Source of the DNA: Isoetes taiwanensis
Taxonomy: Eukaryota; Streptophyta; Lycopodiopsida; Isoetales; Isoetaceae
Assembly (NCBI GenBank): GCA_021234155.1
Contig: JAJEKV010000013.1
Span: 4,524,028-4,588,027 of the forward strand
Direction: 5' to 3'
DNA: 64,000 bases
The translations under genes and the position numbers were made by a program. The notes under the pieces were generated by a model. The model worked only from the letters and a program-made list of their open reading frames with translations, made no database searches and was not told where the DNA came from. Numbering within the stretch: position 1 is the stretch's first letter; the number at the start of each line of letters is the position of its first letter. This document shows, piece after piece, positions 31,657 through 42,100 of this stretch.

Positions 31657-32349
31657 TCATCGAGGCAGATAGCTTAGCATTTCTACTAAATCTACAGCCT
31701 TTACAAATGTCTTATGGATTGAATCTAGCTCACCAAACTTTTGAAGTTTTAATAACTTTCTATAAATCTTAGGCCTGGACATCAGACCCTCGATAAAGGA
31801 AGCAACCAGATGCAAAGTTGGGTGGGAAACATGGTTCCTATTACACACCAGCAAATAAGAGTTAAATCTTTCCACATACTGTTTCACACTTTCACCAGAT
31901 TTAATAGAAAAGGAATTGAGCTCAAAAACAAGGTCCTGGGGTGAAGTAGTCTTACCAAACCTTGACAGAAACCTTTGTTCCAATTCATCCCACTTAGTAC
32001 CTATCGACAGTTCGAAATCCAACCAGGATCTGGCCTCATCACCTTTCATGCATTTGATAAACTCAGCAAACCTGGTACCTTTCTTCTTTCCATGCTCCTC
32101 ATAATATTCTTCAAAATTCTTCAAGAAATGGTTAGCATTCATGGAAGAATCATAACAAGGGGAAGAAACAGGTATAGTGAGCTCAAATTGGTAAGGAGCT
32201 TGTGGAGGAAAAGGCAAAGCAGAAACATTTGTAACATTTGCTGTGGAACTGGTAGCCACTTTCATGCTTACCCCTACTAGATCTGGTTGACCTGTTACCT
32301 CAGGTTGCTCAGCAGGCTCAGCAGTCTTTCTTGGTGCCATGGAGTTCAA
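31657..32349 (-). CDS. outer element gag, capsid part, open over 230 codons
   Basis: Starts MNSMAPRKTAEPAEQ 14 bases after the primer-binding site (second Met at codon 4). The retrotransposon gag core is clear: YEEHGKKKGTRFAEF, DEARSWLDFELS, WDELEQRFLSRFG, LNSFSIKSGESVKQYVERF and ASFIEGLMSRPKIYRKLL. It forms the virus-like particle in active elements. The frame is intact to 31657, then the C-terminal part is separated by a stop. Confidence 0.85.
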   Translation of the reverse strand: MNSMAPRKTAEPAEQPEVTGQPDLVGVSMKVATSSTANVTNVSALPFPPQAPYQFELTIPVSSPCYDSSMNANHFLKNFEEYYEEHGKKKGTRFAEFIKCMKGDEARSWLDFELSIGTKWDELEQRFLSRFGKTTSPQDLVFELNSFSIKSGESVKQYVERFNSYLLVCNRNHVSHPTLHLVASFIEGLMSRPKIYRKLLKLQKFGELDSIHKTFVKAVDLVEMLSYLPR

Positions 32350-32362
32350 CTTCCAGGTGAAA

Positions 32363-32380
32363 ATCTCGGTAGGACCTCCA
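32363..32380 (-). promoter_or_regulatory. primer-binding site of the outer element, tRNA-Gln type
   Basis: Three bases inside the 5' LTR, the plus strand reads ATCTCGGTAGGACCTCCA. This matches the 3' end, with CCA, of a plant tRNA-Gln as I remember it. The assignment to Gln is from memory; the CCA-ended 18-mer is seen directly. Confidence 0.7.
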
Positions 32381-32383
32381 AAA

Positions 32384-34830
32384 TGTTAGCCTAAAACCTG
32401 GAATTTTAGTCTAACCTCAAGGAAGCTCAAACAAAATGGTTAGGACCTCCAGATCACTTAGGGTGATCAATCCTTGACATATGAAGTGAGAAAAGTCATT
32501 TTGGAATATTGGTTTTTCCAAAATCACTAAAGTCCCTGAAACTGAAAAAACTGTCAGAGCAAAAAATGGCCTTGCAGACACACCTTGTGAGATTTTTGAG
32601 ATGTGATTGGTGGTATAGATGATCAACAAGCAAAGGAAACTGGGGGTGGAGATTTGACTTGATTTGAATAGGGGAAGGTTGAGAAAATGTAGGTCAAAGT
32701 CGGGTCAAAAAGTTGGCCAGTGCCAAAACAGAGAGCCAAAATTTGCAGATGGAGTTTGATAAGGAATCTTGAGTTGGGATCTGTGCAGGCAACTTCAAAA
32801 TAACCCCTAGATCATGTGCATAGGGTTTAAATAGCAAAAAAGAGTTTTGGTTTCTCTGTAAGTAGCCGAGGCCTCAGGAAAAGAACAAACTCTCGGTGTG
32901 CTTATGAAAAAAGGTCTTTTATGTGTTTTCTTTGAATGTGTAGGTCTCTAAGGTTTTATGAAGATGAAATGCAACTATCTGAAAAGAATATAGCTTGGAA
33001 TAAATATTTTTGGGTTTTGTTTTTAGTTTTTAGCTTTAAAAGCACAATGCAGGATTACAAAAGATGAATATACAATGGTGACAACAACTTTCCAGGCAAA
33101 GACTATGCATTATAGAAATGTAACACAAGAAATTTGATAGTGTTAGCAAGGCATTACCAAATTCAAACATATAATAGTGTTTGAAAGTAAAATCCAGGTC
33201 TGTCTGAGCCTTTAGTGAATCTCAGAACTACCAATGAAGCCGAATGAAATGATTTTTTGAGTTGTAGTTGAAGTGCCTCAGCTGTCGAACAAGTCACACT
33301 GGGACAGATCTTTCAATCACGAGCAGAGCAGAGCAAATTTTGAATAGAGCAGAGCAAGATAATATCAGAATATCAAAATGCGCCAAGATCACAGAGGTCT
33401 ATCTCTGAGGGGACGTGCTGATTTGATCTGTTTCTTGGCTTAAGAACTGTTCTTCCCAAAAGCTAGCTCGGTTGAGTGATTTGAGGCCCAAATTGAGCAA
33501 TTTCTATCGAATCAAGTGCCACAAAGGATCCCCATGGTTTCGGAAAAGGTTTAGGAGCTAATTTCGGGCGAAAATTGGCGGGATTCAATCAAATTTAGGC
33601 ACGAATTGGCCGGATTTAGCAGGTTCCCCTATTTCTTAGGGTTCATCAAAAATTCTTAAGGGTGATATATCCCACAGGCCGAAGTGGTTCTGAAGGCCTC
33701 TGTATATAAGGAATAATGCGGGCCCACTATTAAATTTGCGTGCCACGCAGAGGGGACACCCAGCCCGTGTCTGGCCCCCACGCCCTGCTGCCACGTGGAA
33801 AAATGGGGTGACCTGGAACTATGCAGAAATAGATAGGGTAGATAGGCTAGAATAGGTTTTTTATTTTTTGGGCACGCATCCCAAGAATCCAATTTTGAAG
33901 GTCTTCCCAAGGGTTTTTTTTTAATGTTAAAAGACCAAGTTAGCTCTTTTTTTCCAAGCTTTCCATCTAGAGGGTTTTTAGGTCAAACTGAAACATTTGA
34001 ATTTTGGTCCCTTTTGACCCATGGTCAATGAATATTGCAACATAGGGATGGTGAAAAAGTCATAGGAAAAAGATGGGAAAAGGGTGTAAATAGGCTATAC
34101 TAGGGTTTAGGAAGATGAAATGAGAATGAAAAAAAAGCTTTCTTGCCTTTGAAGGTTTTCAAGATCACTAGGGGACAATTCTCAAATGAAGGTGAGATCA
34201 ATAAAAAATAAGTAGTAGAATGATGAGAAAAGGTCTCAAAAGTGGAAACAATGGTGAAGGAAAAGTTTTGAAGGCTCTTGGGATATAGAAAGGGAAATGT
34301 AAGATGAATGGAATGAAGAAGAGATGGGTACCCTCAGTAGCACTTGATCTTATCTCAAATTGTTTCTAGGGCTCAATTCATACCTCCTAGTGAAGATAGA
34401 TTTGCTCAAAGCCTAAGGTCTTCCAAACTTTTATAAGGGTCTTCCAAACTTCAAGGCTAGAACAAGAGCAAATTTCACTTCTAGGGTAGCATCCTCATGT
34501 GTGTGACTTCAAACTTCTCAAGCAAGCTTCATAAGGTTTGAGCTTTGGTAAAATGTCTTGTGCCTCCTTGATAAACTTGCTATAGCCTTTGCCTGGTCTT
34601 CAAATCAAAGGAAAATGTTAAACTAATAGGAATGTGTCTAGAAAGGTGTTTTACCTCAAGGAAAAGACTAGGCCATAATAGGAGATCCCAAATGTCTTCC
34701 AATCTTGGTCAAATGTCTTCCAAACTCTGATGGGATCACAATAGCCTGGAACTTTTCCTTGAAGGAAATATAAATGAAACAAAGGTTTTGATACATAGAT
34801 GCTGGTCTATGTTGCCAAAAATGGGCAACA
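32384..34830 (-). repeat. 5' LTR of the outer gypsy element
   Basis: 2447 bp, same ends as the left LTR. The right edge abuts GTCCC. Confidence 0.95.
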
Positions 34831-34835
34831 GTCCC
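34831..34835. repeat. target-site duplication GTCCC, right copy
   Basis: Direct repeat of 12828-12832. Confidence 0.9.
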
Positions 34836-35049
34836 AGAAGCCTTTTAGCCACAGGTTCATGGCCGTAGTATGCTGCCAGATGCAAAGGGGTTCTTCTTGT
34901 GTGCTATGTTTCAGCATGAACACCGGGATAGTGTTGAAGTAAAAATTCAGCCCTTTCTAAATCCCCTCTTTTGCAAGCCCGCTGAAATGCAGTCTACTCA
35001 TCCCAAATCGATCCACGCTGTCGATATCTGTGAATAATTGATCCAAGCC
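34836..35049 (-). pseudogene. ankyrin-repeat fragment, target of the outer element
   Basis: The minus strand reads DIDSVDRFGMSRLHF, then RACKRGDLERAEFLLQHY, then RRTPLHLAAYYGHEPVAKRL. This is about one and a half ankyrin repeats, with the T-P-L-H-L-A-A and G-H-x-x-V-A-x-x-L-L signatures. A TAG after HAET and a shift in the first repeat break it. The frame continues on the far side of the 22-kb insertion (HGAFTD). Ankyrin repeats bind other proteins, and nothing says which. It abuts the lipase-like fragment upstream. Confidence 0.75.
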
Positions 35050-35056
35050 TTCGTAT

Positions 35057-35162
35057 GGTTGTGACAGTCTTTGGCAACAGCGTCGCCATCTGGAATAAAG
35101 CCCTTAAGACCATCCGACCGGCCATGACCTTCCAGATCCATGGCAAAGACTGCGTTTCTCAT
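35057..35162 (-). pseudogene. monoacylglycerol-lipase/esterase-like fragment
   Basis: From an ATG at 35162 the minus strand reads VFAMDLEGHGRSDGLKGFIP and then DAVAKDC. This is the highly conserved alpha/beta-hydrolase stretch of plant monoacylglycerol lipases (MAGL, caffeoylshikimate-esterase family) that lies before the nucleophile Ser motif. Only about 35 residues are present, and the nucleophile region is not. It runs straight into the ankyrin fragment on the same strand. This gives a chimera of two gene pieces, as expected from transposon capture or a decayed locus. Confidence 0.7.
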
Positions 35163-35177
35163 AAAAGCACAGCATTT

Positions 35178-36502
35178 TCAGAAAAACACAGCATTTTCTC
35201 TCTTTTTTTCTCTGATTGAAGCCATGGTGATGGGCTCTGATGAGGGAATCATGATATACCTAAATGCAGAGCATAGGTTGAAGAATAGGGCAAAGATATA
35301 GCGGGTTTTTGTAAGAAATGCAGACGCTTCATGAGATTTGGATTGTTTATATGACATGGACAATTTCTCTCTATTTCCAGGAACTGCATATAGTGTTCTT
35401 GAGCGGAATAAAGGCTGTAATTTTTTTCTAGTCTGAAGCTGTGTTAGATAGAAAAGTTCCAGCAAACAAATAATGGAGTTGCATCGATAGATGCAACCAT
35501 CGATCGCACCACAGGAGTATGGGCTCTCACACACCCATAAATTTCGTCTGTTTTGTGACGGCCCTGTTCCTGTTGCAATCCAACCATTTGTAGGCCTCAA
35601 AGACTCTTCGTTTTTGTCTTAAGTTATCTGGAGGCAACAAACCTTATGCAATATAAACAACCACTAAAATATTTTCGACTCCTTCAATCTATATGCAGTA
35701 TTTGGGTTCAAGCTCTGTTTGAAGATGATGTTTTGGATCTCACTGTGTAAGCAATCCAAAAGCATTGCTGATAATAACGAGCATCATGTTCCATTATTTT
35801 TGTAGCTGCTGTATATGCAAAGGCAGCCTAGAGCCGTGTCAAATCCGGCAAGATTGGTCGTGCCAAATTTAGTTGTTTACAGAGGGAAACACAACATGCA
35901 GCAAATACAATAGGAACTGTATGGCTTTGTTTATGTTTGCTAAACGTCTTGGTATAATTATTCACACAAGTGTATTTGTTGCATCCAAAAAATGCTGCCT
36001 CAACATGATCCAATAGCCTTAGTGACTTATAAGAATGCAATGAGTCATACTATGGGGCAAGTTTCTCCAATGGACGTCTATGGGGCCAAATAAGGCGAAA
36101 CTATATATAACATGTAAAATCAATTAATTCGATTCCATCTACGTGGCACGGTTTAGTCCTCACTGTGCGCAAGAAACCTTGCTCGGATATACTTGCTGCT
36201 GAGTTTTAAGTACTAATAATAGATAAATGATGCCTGAAGCTCCTGAGAAATGGACCACAAAGGCAGGTCGCAGATTCAGGCGCTCAAAAAAAAATATGGA
36301 GGGCAAGATCCCCTGATTTGACTTTTGTAACAGCCCGACTCACACTAGTGTAACCCAGAATTTGATTTAGAATTTCATTTATCCGTCTTTGATCGAGTCT
36401 CAGTTGACTCCACTATTCCCTAGCAGTATTAGAGCAAATCAGCCCTGAGTTCTAGCAAATTCCATGGGGCTTTTATGCTAGTCCAAGTTTGAGAACGGCC
36501 TT
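35178..36502. other. no gene recognised
   Basis: A 140-codon minus-strand frame (35600-35178) is open but resembles nothing I know. ACAGCATTTTC is duplicated at 35169 and 35187. The rest is AT-rich. Confidence 0.4.
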
Positions 36503-36691
36503 GTGTTCTTGAGAAAAAGAGACATTCATATTCAAAGTCAGGCTATATTCGACCAAATTAGAAGAGACTTTTGTGGAAGGCTTGCTCGGCCTGATGAAGT
36601 CCAGATGGAAAAATTGCAAAAAAAACAGTGTCAATTGGGAGGCATTCATCCTAGTTCTGCATCAAAATTTCTGAGCAGGAACGGTCTTTAG
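36503..36691 (+). other. small open frame, charged, unrecognised
   Basis: 62 codons, basic and Gln-rich (FDQIRRDFCGRLARPDEVQM). It could be an exon of the gene that follows at 37.3 kb, since composition is similar. No splice evidence ties them. Confidence 0.3.
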
Positions 36692-37327
36692 TTTCTTCAT
36701 TTGCCTTACTAATTTTGAACAATGTTTTTTCCTTTTTGAGGGATCTAGGCTAAGATATCGCCCCAATTCCCTGAATTTCTAAAACTAGATATTGTTGTTC
36801 AAAATTCAAAGTCTCACCTATACCACTACTTTAAAAAACCCTTCGAACTATAGCGGCGGCAACGCCGCCGCAAAATCATCTTGTTATATTATGTGCAAAT
36901 GATCTAGGTAATGGGCATTGTTGGACACCAGCCTTTATTTACTCAGAAGTCAAATACAAGTAGAGATGCAAAGACAGGAATAAAATCTCAAAGAATAAGC
37001 ATGGATCCACGGATTAAAACAACTTGTATGCATAAGAGTGCACACATTAAAAAAGCATGATGGTTTATGGGTAAAAGCATGAAAGGGTATCTATAAATGT
37101 AGCCCTTTTTGTACATATACATATATGTACCGAATGCACATTTTTGGAATAACTGTCATCATGACCCGCTAGTAACTGCCATGATTAATGGCTATCCACC
37201 ACTCTGAAACCGCACAATTTTCGGATTTTGAAATTCTTTCCCAAATTCTTTCTTGGTTTGCCTCTCGTTCACTATCCCGCCCCTGCCTTCTCTGCTTGAA
37301 TTCCGATCACGAATTCTTCATCTAGCT
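36692..37327. other. AT-rich, probable 5' region of the next gene
   Basis: Contains a perfect 8-bp GC stem, GCGGCGGC-AAC-GCCGCCGC, at 36853-36871 in AT-rich surroundings. No coding sequence seen. Confidence 0.4.
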
Positions 37328-38275
37328 ATGGCCCCAAAATGCCCCCAGATGAGTGCTTGCTCATCACCACAGCCCAAGCAAGAAGCCAGTGCTTCCGGCA
37401 GTGGAATTTTACCTCCAAGGAGTTTACGTTTGGGTTCTGATGTGATCCAAGCCAAAGACCTCCGTGATAAACATGCAGAGGCCCACATACCCAACCTAGA
37501 GATGGTTATGAACGAGGTATGGGGTGAAGCTCCAAAAAATAGACGAGGATTCAAGGAAGGGAGAATCCAGAACGCATGGAAAGATGATTTTTTTAAATAT
37601 TATGAATTGGTTTATGGCAAGAAACAGGTTACAAACCATTATATTTCTACCTATTTTGCCAGAGCATTTGCTCTTCACTTGAAGGGACGGCTTGTTGATT
37701 GGATGGACGTGGCTAGGACCGCCAAAGATCTTGCCAAAACCCTCATTTCAGACGTTACAGAGGACCCTACAACAGGTAAATCCTCAAATATCAAACAGGA
37801 GATCGTATTGCAGCAGAATATTAGAGCCCTGGGTTATTCTAGATCAGATGTTGACACAATAAAGCAGTTACTTAAGCATGGGTTGGAGGAGAAAACTAAC
37901 CTATTGAATGAAGTAGAAGCACTGGAAGAAAAAAGGAGGGATGCATTGAAGGTCATCAGCCGGATTGAGGGTAGAAAGGATATGCTATCCGAAGATCTGC
38001 AGCAGATCTGCCAGAAAATAGATGAGACAAAACAGGAATTTGACAAATTGTCTTAGGATCCTGCTGGAAATCAAGTTATCTTCGGAGTGTTGAAGTACAA
38101 GTTGGAAGACTTGGTTATGAGTAGACATGAGAAAGAGCAGCACTCTTCTAAGCTAGAAATTGGTTTGCAGGAAGCAACTAAAGAAATTGAAAGGCATGAA
38201 ATCTCAATTGAACAAGCAAAGGAAAAACTTAATTGCATTGAATTGGTTCAGCAAAGGCATTCACAGATTTTGGAT
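37328..38275 (+). pseudogene. unrecognised coiled-coil protein gene, 5' part, cut by copia
   Basis: Start chosen at ATG 37328 (MAPKCPQMSACSSPQPKQ), which has a better context (GCTATGG) than the in-frame ATG at 37253. The first 80 residues are low-complexity. The middle is folded-looking (NAWKDDFFKYYELVYGKKQV, HYISTYFARAFALHLKGRL). From about residue 180 it is strongly coiled-coil (LLNEVEALEEKRRDALKVIS). A single TAG at 38054-38056 interrupts the frame, and the same frame then stays open and coiled-coil (KLEDLVMSRHEKEQHSSKLE) up to the copia insertion. Past the insertion it rejoins at 43389. No family recognised. It may be a host gene or a DNA-transposon accessory gene. Confidence 0.55.
38271..38275. 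repeat. target-site duplication TGGAT, left copy
   Basis: Matches 43384-43388. Confidence 0.95.
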
Positions 38276-39044
38276 TGTAAGAAAAGAAATCAATACATCA
38301 ATATTCTTTTCCTTATATCATAATGTTGGACTTCATTTTTATTGATCAAACACCTTTCTTAATTCCACAATGTTAATACTTCCATATTCATTGCACTCAA
38401 TGAATAAATTTAAATCATTCTCACACAAACAATACAATGATCAATACATTATTGAGTATTGCCAAACTTCATTTCAATAAATCCAAGTCTCAACCATTAT
38501 AAGTTAAATAGCTCAATGGTTATCTACAACATCCTTTATGAGCAATATACCAGTTACCAATCGAATTCTTTACTGTAGCAATAAAACAAACTTCGCTACT
38601 TCATACCTTTGAAAGTTTACGGATCAATCCAGAATTCAACTGTACAATCTAACTACATCTTCATTTCATATATAGAATCGATTCCGGCGGTTGTGCCGCA
38701 CCGAATCAATCCTGCTGCTTCTGCTTTCAAGTCGTCATTGGACCGAGTCCGTTTATACAAATATGGCTCAATCCCATTGGACCGAGCTCCATATTCGAAG
38801 ACTTGACAAATATATCCATTCAAATATTTAACCATGCAACCTTAGGTTAAATACCATATTTTACACGACGAAACAAAAGAACCTTTAGATCATAGATCTT
38901 TATGCTCTCCACCATGCTAATATCTAGACTTAGGTTTTGAACCATATGATCTAGATATTTTACTTCCATTTCTTGTGCAATTGACAGGTTCCTGCTCAGA
39001 TTCACTGTTCTTCTCAGATTATGATATGACCAGCATATTCAACA
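38276..39044 (-). repeat. 3' LTR of the copia element
   Basis: 769 bp. Differences from the other LTR are scattered single bases. Confidence 0.97.
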
Positions 39045-39107
39045 TCCTCCTTCAGATCATAATCTGTTAATTATTACTGTGATAAAAACCAATTCCTCCT
39101 TGCTTCA

Positions 39108-42100
39108 CTACTCATTAGCTTCTTTACAATTCAATAGATCTGTCAAAGTCTTAAACCTGATACCACTTAAGCCTTTTGTTAGAATATCTGCTAGTTGTTT
39201 ATCTGTTTTCACATGCTGCATCTGAATCAATTTTCTTGACACCATATCTCTGATAAAATGCATTTCCATCTCAATATGTTTTGTCCTTTCATGCAACACA
39301 GGGTTTTTAGCCATGGCAATGCAACTTTGGCTATCACAATACAGTATGGTACTCTCCTTTTGATGAATTCCCAGTTCTTCCATGACTCTCCTGCTCCAAA
39401 TTATTTCTTTAGCAGCTAAAGTGGCTGCTGCATACTCTGCTTCTGCAGTTGATAAAGCAATGGATGTTTGTTTTTTACTCCTCCAGCTTATAGGTGCACC
39501 ACCAAGCATAATTATGTACCCTGAAGTTGATTTTCTTTCGTCTAAATCACCGCACCAATCAGCATCACAAAAAGCCTTAAGTTCTAAATCCTCTGAACAG
39601 TAAACCAAACCTACTTTTATGCTTCCTTTCAAATACCTCAAGACTTTTTTCGCTGCTAACCAATGGCCTTTACCTGGGTTGTGATTGTATCTGCTCAACA
39701 TATTCACTATAAATGCAATATCAGGTCTAGTATTATTTGCAATATATAATAAGCTTCCAATCAGCTGCCTATATGGGACATTTTCCATTTCTTCTTGTTC
39801 CCTTTCACTTGCTGGACACATTTCTTTGGATATTCTGCAACCACTTAGAACAGGTGCCTTTACTGGATTGCAATCAGTCATATTAAATTTGTTTAGTACT
39901 GTCTCAATATATGTGCTCTGGGAAAGTGCCAATTTCTTATTGTTTCTGTCCCGAGTTACTTCAATTCCAAGAAATTTTCTCAACTCTCCAAGATCTGTCA
40001 TTTGATATTTCTTCTTCAACATTTCTTTGCAATGATTCAACACATCAACATTGCTCCCTGCCATAATACAATCATCAACATATATTGCTATTATGCAGTA
40101 CTGACCATCCTTCTTGAACATATAAACATTCCCATCATTATTTAACTTTGTTAATCCCTGTTCTTTCAGATGGCTATCTATGCATTTGTACCACTGCCTT
40201 GGAGACTGCTTTAACCCATAAACTGCTTTGTTAAGCTTCCAAACTTTGTTCTTTCCTCTTTCATATCCAGGGGCCTGCTTCATAAAAATCTCCTCTTCTA
40301 ACTCAGCATTTAAAAATGCTGTACTCACATCCATATGATGCAATTCGAGATTTAGAGCATTTGTTATTGCAATAATCATTCTAAGGCTTGCAAGTTTGAC
40401 CACAGGAGAGAAAGTTTCTTCATAATCTAGGCCTCTTTTTTGTGAAAACCCTTGAGCAACTAATCTGGCCTTATATTTAGGTGTACCATCAGCATTAATT
40501 TTGACTTTATACACCCATTTATTTCCTACAACATTCTTTCCTTCTGGCAAATCGACAACTTCATAAGTAGATGTTCTCTCAAAAGCTTTCATTTCTTCAT
40601 CCATTGTTGATTTCCATTTGTCCCCTTCTAGAGAGTTAATTGCTTCTTCAAATGTGTCTGGCTGTCCAGATTCTAACACCATTAGGATCTCATCATTTTC
40701 TTCAGTTTCTGTTTGTAATCTTATAGATCTTCCAGTCTCATTTCTACCATATGTTTCTCCTTCTAGTCTTGCTTCATCCCTAAGTATTTCAGCTTCTGAT
40801 CTTCTCTTTCTTTTAATGATGTCAGGTTCTGCCTCATTTTCCATGTTAACATTTTGTGGCTCATTCCTCAAGCTTACTGATTCTTCAGTGTCACATGACT
40901 CCACTTCCTTTTCTTGTTCATCATCCAATATTTTATTCACGTCCACTATTTGTTCCCTAGAATTTTCTGTTGTGTCTTTGTTTCCATTTGTATTGCTGCT
41001 GCAGTATTTGTTAGAATTATATAGCTCATTCTCAACAAATATCACATCCCTGCTTGTGAAAACCCTTCTTCTCTCAGGCTGGAAAACTCTATAACCCTTA
41101 GATTCTTCATCATACCCTATTAGATATGTGACCATTGATCTGTCATCAAGTTTTTGCCTCTTTTCCTCGGGCACATGTGTATATGTCAAACAACCATATT
41201 TTTTGAACTTGTCAAAATCTGGCAATCTTCCTGACCATAAGAGTTCTGGACTTTTTTCATTTATGCTGGCTGATGGCAAGCAATTTTGAATGAGTACAGC
41301 AGTTCTTACTGCTTCTTCCCAGAGGTAATTTGGCAAGCCTGCATGCTTAAGCATTGCTCTTACAGCATTTAAAATTGTTTTGTTCTTTCTTTCTGCCACT
41401 CCATTTTGCTGTGGAGTATAGCTGCATGTATATTGTCTCCTAATGCCTTTCTTGATACAATAACTTTTGAATTTAGAAGAAAGATACTCACCTCCTCTGT
41501 CTGAGCGTACACATTTTATTTTTCGTCCTGTAGAACACTCCACCTCTGCTGCAAAAGCCTTAAATGCCTCGAATGCCATGTCTTTTGTCCTGAGACAATA
41601 CACTTTAGTTTTTCTACTGAAATCATCAACAAAGGTTATAAAATACTTTTTCCCTGTAATTCCTGTGACATTGAGTGGTCCACATAGATCTGTATGTATT
41701 AGGTCCAATATTCCTGTTGCTCTTTTCTTTGATTTGTGAAATAGAAGTCTACAATGCTTGCCAAGCATACATCCTTTGCAAATATAGGGCTCAGCCCTTT
41801 TATTTTCAGATCTGATCCAATTCTGTTTTATCATGAATTCAATATCACAGGGACCTATTTTGCCTTGGCGTGAGTTATCTCCCCTGCTTTTAGTAAATAA
41901 AACTTGTGTAGCATCTTCCTCATTTATTACTTTGCCCTGTTCTAGTTCTGTTTTTAACATTCTCTCAGCTTCAACCTTAGTTTTAGCAATGGTTATAATA
42001 AACATAGATATGTTACCAAGTGTTGAGACTGCCCTCGATATTGCTAAAACTTGTTGCTGTTGTGTGTAATGAACACCTGCACCTTCCAAGTCAGCTATTA

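Larger units (their letters stand above)
12833..34830 (-). mobile_element. Ty3/gypsy LTR retrotransposon, outer element, split by a nested element
   Basis: Two 2.45-kb LTRs (12833-15290 and 32384-34830) in direct orientation with TG...CA ends and a GTCCC target duplication. Transcription runs on the minus strand, so the right LTR is the 5' LTR. In that direction: primer-binding site, gag, zinc knuckle, [nested element 20026-31131], protease, an extra RNase H, RT, RNase H, integrase. Without the nested element it would be about 10.9 kb. All genes carry frameshifts or stops. Confidence 0.95.

Noticed and set aside
39382-42069. Plus-strand open frames of 70-158 codons
   Set aside because: They are antisense shadows of the intact copia polyprotein.
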